This document shows positions 58,532-64,000 of a DNA stretch of 64,000 nt, in pieces. The position numbers and the translations under genes are program-made. Source of the stretch: Gordionus sp. m RMFG-2023 (lineage: Eukaryota > Nematomorpha > Gordioida > Chordodea > Parachordodidae); the NCBI RefSeq assembly GCF_954871325.1, contig NC_088778.1:32872730-32936729 (forward strand). Direction: 5' to 3'. Under the pieces are notes generated by a model. It searched no databases. It saw only the letters and a list, made by a program, of their open reading frames with translations, and was not told the origin of the DNA. Each line of letters begins with the position of its first letter. Position 1 is the first letter of the stretch.

Positions 58532-58815
58532 CGAAGCAGAAAGTATTATTTGGAAAATAATGTCTATCATAATTTGTAATGTATATATTTGGTCTATGAT
58601 CAGCAATATCATTGTATTATATTAAGTCTATCATAAAAGTATTAATTTTTTACAGCAATATATTTTGTCCTATTTCATCTCAAAATTTAATAGATAACCC
58701 CCCCCCCCCTCCAATTTTTTTTTTATTTATCTTAACCCAAGCCTACCCCTTACCCTCCTCAAGAAAAATGGATGCATACTGTTCCTACCCCCCCCCCCCG
58801 TTCATGCAAACGCTG
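58532..58815. repeat. Direct repeat family H, copy 2
   Basis: Longer than copy 1 because of poly-C runs (about 58699 and 58789) and small insertions; otherwise in the same order. The ORF across it is a chance reading. Confidence 0.6.
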
Positions 58816-59218
58816 CAATTTTTAAATATTTTTTTTTATTCTACAAATTGACATGTAACCCTTGCTAATATTTGTTTATAAAATATCACTTATTTTTGAA
58901 TATTAGATTCATCCAAACAATTTACAATGTGTAAAGAAAGATTAATAAAAAGACACATTATATTCTGTGGAGGAAAAAAAAATTTTTTATCCCTAAGGTA
59001 TGGAAAATATTGTGAACTTAATTTAGATGGCGGGTTTTACGTAATAAAATTAAATTTGTTTGGTATTTTTGATATTTGAGGTGATTTATGCATTTTGTAT
59101 TTAAATATTTTATGAATGAATTATCATCTAACCCATAGTAGCTACTAGCTAGCCCTAATCAAAAATCCTCTTATGCTACTTTAGAATTTTTCTTAAAATA
59201 ATTTTTAGGTATCTTTAC

Positions 59219-59440
59219 TAGTGTCGTAAACTGCTCGTTTTGAACCAATTTTTAAAAACGACTAACTCAATACTTCATCCAGAAAAATATTACGCAAGCC
59301 TGAAGATTTTGCTTATAGAAGGAACAAAGGTCTATACATATATTATAGAAATCTCAAGTCTTAGGCGATATTTTTCTGGCTAAAATATTGAGTTAGCCGT
59401 TTTTAAAAATATGCTCAAAACGAGCCGTTTAACAACACTA
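59219..59440. mobile_element. hAT-like MITE, family A, full length
   Basis: TAGTGTCGTAAACTGCTCG at the left and CGAGCCGTTTAACAACACTA at the right. Flanks ATCTTTAC and ATATTTAC (59211-59218, 59441-59448) form an 8-bp duplication with one difference. Inner arms CGACTAACTCAATACTT and AAATATTGAGTTAGCCG pair. Confidence 0.75.
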
Positions 59441-59449
59441 ATATTTACA

Positions 59450-61110
59450 AATAAAATTATTTATTAAAAATATTACTATAATTTTAAATAATATACATAT
59501 TTTGTATATATATAAGAAATATTTTTTTTTAAAAAAAAATACGTTTAGAAGATTTTCAGTAATATTATTTATTTCATAAAAATCATCGATAGTTAGTGTC
59601 GTTTTTGATCTGGTTCTAGGGTATCCTGATTTGGTAGAGCATTATCTAAAGATTAAGTTTCACATGGGATTCAGTCCAATTAATATATGGTCAAGAAAAT
59701 TAACTTTCATATAAACTCATGCATGCTTAAAAACTATTAGATATAGTTTTAATTCAAAAAATTTTATTTTAAAGATTATGGTTTAGGGTGCACATTGAAA
59801 TTAAATTTGTTTGATATATTATCTTTGAATGTTTTCGCAAGTGGGAGCTTCTTTTTTGATCGTAATACAATACCTTCTGGCACATCTTACATCGAAAAAT
59901 AAATTCCTGTGTTAATTTTTTGTTTTTTATCTATAAATAAAAATTTTTTTATTCAAATTTAAGAAAAGAATATTCTATATTATCAATCATTTTTCCAGGG
60001 AAATTATATATGTCGATATGATCTGTTATATCTGTTGATAGGTAATTGACAGATATAGACGTTTATAAAATGATTTCGAATAAGTGATATATAACAATTA
60101 TCATTCTTTGTTCTTGATCATATGATTATATAATTGACTGATATATATTTGGGAAATAAAAGATTTTGTTGGTTTGATGTGTTATTTTAAATAAGTTACT
60201 TATATATAAAATATTAAACAATTGTACATTACATTTATTTTTAGGATATTTAATGAATGGTTCGATTATACATTTTTATAATAATGATCTCTACCAAAAT
60301 TATTTTTAATAACAATATCTATCTATTATCGACATTTTAAATTTTTTTTAATTATTTTGAAAACTAGATTTATAATGCATATTTTTTAAATAAAAGTTTA
60401 AATTTTGCAAAATATAAATTAAAGAGATTACGATTTTATGTTATTAATTATAAATATATTTTTAATAATTCCTCAGTGTATTTATTATAGAAAATCTACT
60501 TTCTAAATTAGTAGAGAGTTTATGTAGATAGCCAAAGCTACCGCTGACTGAAAAAAAGATTGGCACGCTACTTTAACAACACTAGTTCACATTACGCTTA
60601 AAGCGGTTCATAGTTTTTATTTTAAAACTGATGCAAACCAGACATATATTTCTTCTAATTTTCCATTCTGAAATAATGTCAATTCTGGAAATTTTTATAT
60701 TTTGGTAAAGTCTAAAATTGGGAAATCGTTAATAAATACAAAAATAATTTTTATAAATATTATAAATTTTCTTAATTCAAATATAATACTAAAAATATAA
60801 GAGTATTTTTGTACTTAGAATATTTTGAATGCAAGTATTTGCGTTACTGCCCCCCCCCCTGGTTATATATTATATTTTTACAACAAACTAGATATATTCG
60901 GCAAAATCAGAATTTTTAAATTTAAATTTAAATAAAATTCGCTTAACAAATAATTCAGCAGTGTAGGAAAATAATAAAATAATTATTTGACTGAGCACCT
61001 TTTTATTTTTTTAAAAAATTTTTTTTTATCAAGATCCGGGGTCTGCCTAAAGTTTTTATAATCTATAAAACACCTATCCTATTCAAACATTTGGAAGTTA
61101 GTTTAAATTT
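59450..61110. other. Non-coding AT-rich stretch
   Basis: No gene seen. A lone family A right end (TTTAACAACACTAG) is at about 60573-60587, and a C run at about 60849. Confidence 0.4.
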
Positions 61111-61112
61111 AT

Positions 61113-61473
61113 ATATGTTAGCGTTAAATCATTTTTGAGCGCGTTTTTTTTTAAATTTATCAAATCTGATTTTACCGGGAATGTATGACGTCATATTTGG
61201 AATACCTGTCGGCAGAATTGTGGACAATTTTGCCGTTAACCTTTGGAGTCATTTGTAATTTTTATAAAATAAATATATGGATAAATCTAATATTAATTAT
61301 AATTAAGTTTAAAAGTTAATAAAAAAAAATTGTCTAAAATTCTGAGGGTAGGTATTCCAAACATGAAGGAATGCATTTCCGGTAAAATAAGATTTTTAAA
61401 TTTTTTAAAAAAAAAACTCGCTCAAAAAATGATTCAGTGTTATAAAAAATAACACATTGATACTAACATATAT
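61113..61473. mobile_element. Foldback element, family C copy 4
   Basis: ATATATGTTAGCG at the left, TACTAACATATATA at the right. The inner pairs ACCGGGAATGTATGACG / GAATGCATTTCCGGTAA and GGAATACCTGTC / GGTAGGTATTCC show the foldback structure. Confidence 0.6.
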
Positions 61474-61479
61474 ATATAT

Positions 61480-62205
61480 ATTCAAATTTCATGGCACGTA
61501 TTGATGATCTTCATAAAATAATTTTCCAGCTTGGTCCCTAAAGATTTTTTTTTTTTATTTGTCCCGAAGCAGCGACTGAAACAAAGATTATTTTTTTCCG
61601 CCAGACACTGCAGGAATTTACTTTTATAACTTCTTTTTTTTCCAATATGTTTTTTTTTAATTTTTAAACTGAAACATAATCAGAGCAAGCGTAGCCAAAA
61701 CCTTATATAATACATAGGTTATAGTTTATTTTTATTTATTATTATTTGTATATTATATATTGATATTTGACATATATTGAATGGTCGAAATACAATAAAT
61801 AATCATTTTTTTTGACCTAGAATTCCAATTGTTCCCCGAAATAAAATAGTCTAAAATTATTAATTTTTGCTTTAATATCTTGCTGATTGGAGATCGCTAA
61901 TTCCATCTATTTTTTAATTTAAAAAAAAAATTATAATTAGAATATTATGTGAATTATGTAAAATCAAATAGTAATGATAAACATTATATTTTAAAATTGG
62001 TCATACATTGATTAAATGTTGTCCAATTATTAATTTTAATTTCACTATAATAAAAAGTGTAGTCTACCCCTAAATCCATAGTAAGCGCGAATCAGCGCTA
62101 AACCTTGAATTCAGATTGATGAGGCAAAGTAACAAAATTGTTGATGTAAGGACAACAATCCATAAATTTAAGAAAAATCCGATACGTGCTTATAAAACAT
62201 ATGTA
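61480..62205. other. Non-coding AT-rich stretch
   Basis: Nothing recognisable beyond A and T runs. Confidence 0.35.
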
Positions 62206-62212
62206 TATTCGT

Positions 62213-62622
62213 TGTAATACGGTTAATGATGCTTACTACCTACCTTAAGGTATTACCTATCAAATTTGTATTTTGTTTTATTTTTCATGTGGATAGGCAC
62301 TACCAAAATTATTTATAATATATATATTCCAAAAATCGTGATTTTTGGAAAGCCTCTATTGACTAGACGACAAACGCGTCGTAAGCGAATCCCTGGAGTG
62401 ATTATGTTTTTTTTCTTAATCTAAATTAATGGTTCCGTCCTTGGGGGCATGATATATAGAAGGTCGGACTCGACCACGTGATTCCGTTATAACATATTAA
62501 ATAATTAGGGTCTTATTACATTTTAATAAATTTTGGTCGGTATTTAGCAAATTTGGTGGGCATTTAGAAAATTGCTAAACGTTGACCTGATAGTAAGCAT
62601 CATCATTAACCTTCGTAATACA
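62213..62622. repeat. Possible MITE with short inverted repeats (family G)
   Basis: GTAATACGGTTAATGATGCT at the left has an inverted partner near 62592-62622, TAGTAAGCATCATCATTAAC followed by CTTCGTAATAC. The arms of roughly 30 bp enclose about 350 bp without an ORF. Only one copy is in the window. Confidence 0.4.
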
Positions 62623-62629
62623 TCTTCTA

Positions 62630-63460
62630 TCGTGTTTGCGGAGGTCATTAAATAAAATTTTAAAAATTTATTGGTTAGTCAAAGATAGCAGCAACTAAGT
62701 ATAAATGTTATCAAATCTTCCATAAAGAAAATGACTTTTCCATATTAAAAAGATATGAATTATAATGATTATGTTCTGGATTGATTCGGATTAAATTATT
62801 TAAATTTTTATACCATTAAAATTATCATCGGAATTTAATCTTATTTTATATATAATTTTAAACATAGGCCACCTTTTTGTTAAATATTATTTCTTCTAAG
62901 TTTCAAACCTGGAAAAGAAACCCGTGAAACCGGGTCTAACCCGATAACCGGAATTAGACCTTTCTTAAATTTTTCCGAACTCCCATTTAATTTTCTTTTA
63001 ATAAAAACGCTAAATATTATTTTAAAATGACTTTTTAGGCATATTTAATTCTTAGCAAACTAATAATATGAACCCTTAAAATATATGGTACGCTATTGTG
63101 TTGGAAACATAATAACAAGTCAAATTCCCTGAAATTCCGGTGGAGTTATTTGAGTTTATTTTTAAAGTAAAATTTAATTTAACCAATAGTAAGTCACCGA
63201 TTGCTGAAAGATTAAAATGTCAATATTCTCTTTCACGAATTCGTATTTTATATTTAAATTCAAAAATGAGTTAAAAATGGAAATTTTGGTAATACCTAAA
63301 TGCCACCGCCTAATTGGGAAAATAAAAAATATATTTTTAAAAAATTTAATATGATTATTTCACAAATTTACAAATTAAATAATGTATATTAATTATAAAA
63401 ATATTATAAAATACTCATTTGCTTTTATAAAAAATTAAATGAATTTAATGTGTTTCAATA
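62630..63460. other. Non-coding AT-rich stretch
   Basis: No feature recognised. Confidence 0.35.
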
Positions 63461-63465
63461 TTTGA

Positions 63466-63672
63466 TTCTCATATGAAACGTTGATATATAATCATATCTT
63501 AAAACATAATATAGGATCAGTAGAAGAGTATATCTTAAATACAGATACATTTATAACCCAAATAAATGAATTTTTAATTCATCATGCAGCACTTACTAAT
63601 CTGCAAATATTACTTCCACAAAAGCCTTCTCAACCTTTTTCAGATGGTTATAGAAAAAAAAATATTTGTTAG
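63466..63672 (+). CDS. Short unexplained reading, possible terminal exon
   Basis: An open reading of 68 codons ends in TAG at 63670-63672. Its composition (EEYILNTDTFITQINEFL, LLPQKPSQPFSDGY) is more protein-like than other AT-rich ORFs here. An acceptor-like ATATAG|GATCAG lies inside it near 63512. There is no in-frame ATG near the start. It could be the last exon of a gene or a worn repeat. I do not recognise the family. Confidence 0.25.
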   Translation, partial: FSYETLIYNHILKHNIGSVEEYILNTDTFITQINEFLIHHAALTNLQILLPQKPSQPFSDGYRKKNIC

Positions 63673-63889
63673 ATTTATATTATGAAGATGTTAAAGTATC
63701 TTAGATGCCTTATTAGCTAATAACTATGTTTATAAGATTAACAATGGTTGATATAGTCCCAAAAAATATGGATGCTCTGCATTATTTCAAACACATTTTA
63801 GATTGAATTCCCAATGTATTAAAAGGGTTTATAAACTCTTCCTATTAGTAAACTAATGAGAGAACATTCTCTTTTTTTAAGAAGAATAA

Positions 63890-64000
63890 CAGAGGCCTGC
63901 CTAAGTACCATTTGCAGGCACGGCCCGGTTTTTTAAAGATTTTTTATGGCTTGTTTTTTTAAAATTTTTTTAGGCCCGACTCTGTTTTTTGTAAAAAATT
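63890..64000. repeat. GC-rich family E element, cut by the window end
   Basis: CAGAGGCCTGCCTAAGTACC opens it and TGCAGGCACGGCCCGG follows, close to the complement of the right end of the 50437-50648 copy. The rest lies beyond the window. Confidence 0.45.

Larger units (their letters stand above)
55893..59210. other. Non-coding region upstream of KDM4
   Basis: It should contain the KDM4 promoter and 5' untranslated region, but no clear element is visible in the AT-rich sequence. A direct repeat of about 250 bp is annotated separately (56490 and 58532). Confidence 0.4.

Overview
The window is AT-rich eukaryotic DNA of an invertebrate animal type. It has GT-AG introns, an animal-type KDM4 histone demethylase, a serpin, an intronless class A GPCR, and a heavy load of short non-autonomous DNA transposons. 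The species cannot be told from the sequence.

Layout. At 1-5 kb there is one 5' serpin exon on the minus strand; the rest of that gene lies outside the window. From 5 to 18 kb the DNA is a repeat graveyard: a 335-bp GAAA/GAAAA microsatellite, a worn reverse-transcriptase fossil, a LINE 3' end, and several MITEs. At 16.3-22.1 kb a degraded protein-coding block is present twice, about 5.1 kb apart. It looks like a Smoothened/Frizzled-type receptor tail. An intact intronless class A GPCR (18966-20096, plus strand) lies between the two copies. From 22 to 31.6 kb there are no host genes. That stretch holds a 2.95-kb hAT-like element with no visible transposase, a tRNA-type SINE, and foldback repeats.

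From 31.6 to 55.8 kb the minus strand carries one complete gene. I could resolve it into 18 coding exons whose phases all close, giving 1347 codons plus stop. It is a KDM4/JMJD2 lysine demethylase with JmjN, JmjC, PHD, extended PHD and a double Tudor. All iron, 2-oxoglutarate and zinc ligands of the catalytic core are present. The unusual part is a low-complexity insertion of about 200 residues between zinc-binding knuckles of the extended PHD. Its introns have collected at least eight MITEs, and intron 14 holds worn coding-like sequence. From 55.9 to 64 kb the DNA is AT-rich with repeats and one short unexplained ORF near the end.

The repeats sort into families by sequence shared within the window. 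Families A and D begin with TAGTGTTG or CAGAGTTG and have 8-bp target duplications, which is hAT-like. Family B has 9-bp duplications, which is Mutator-like. Family C is a 360-400 bp foldback. Family E consists of GC-rich hairpins. Families G, H and I are smaller. The host genes show no sign of working as one pathway.
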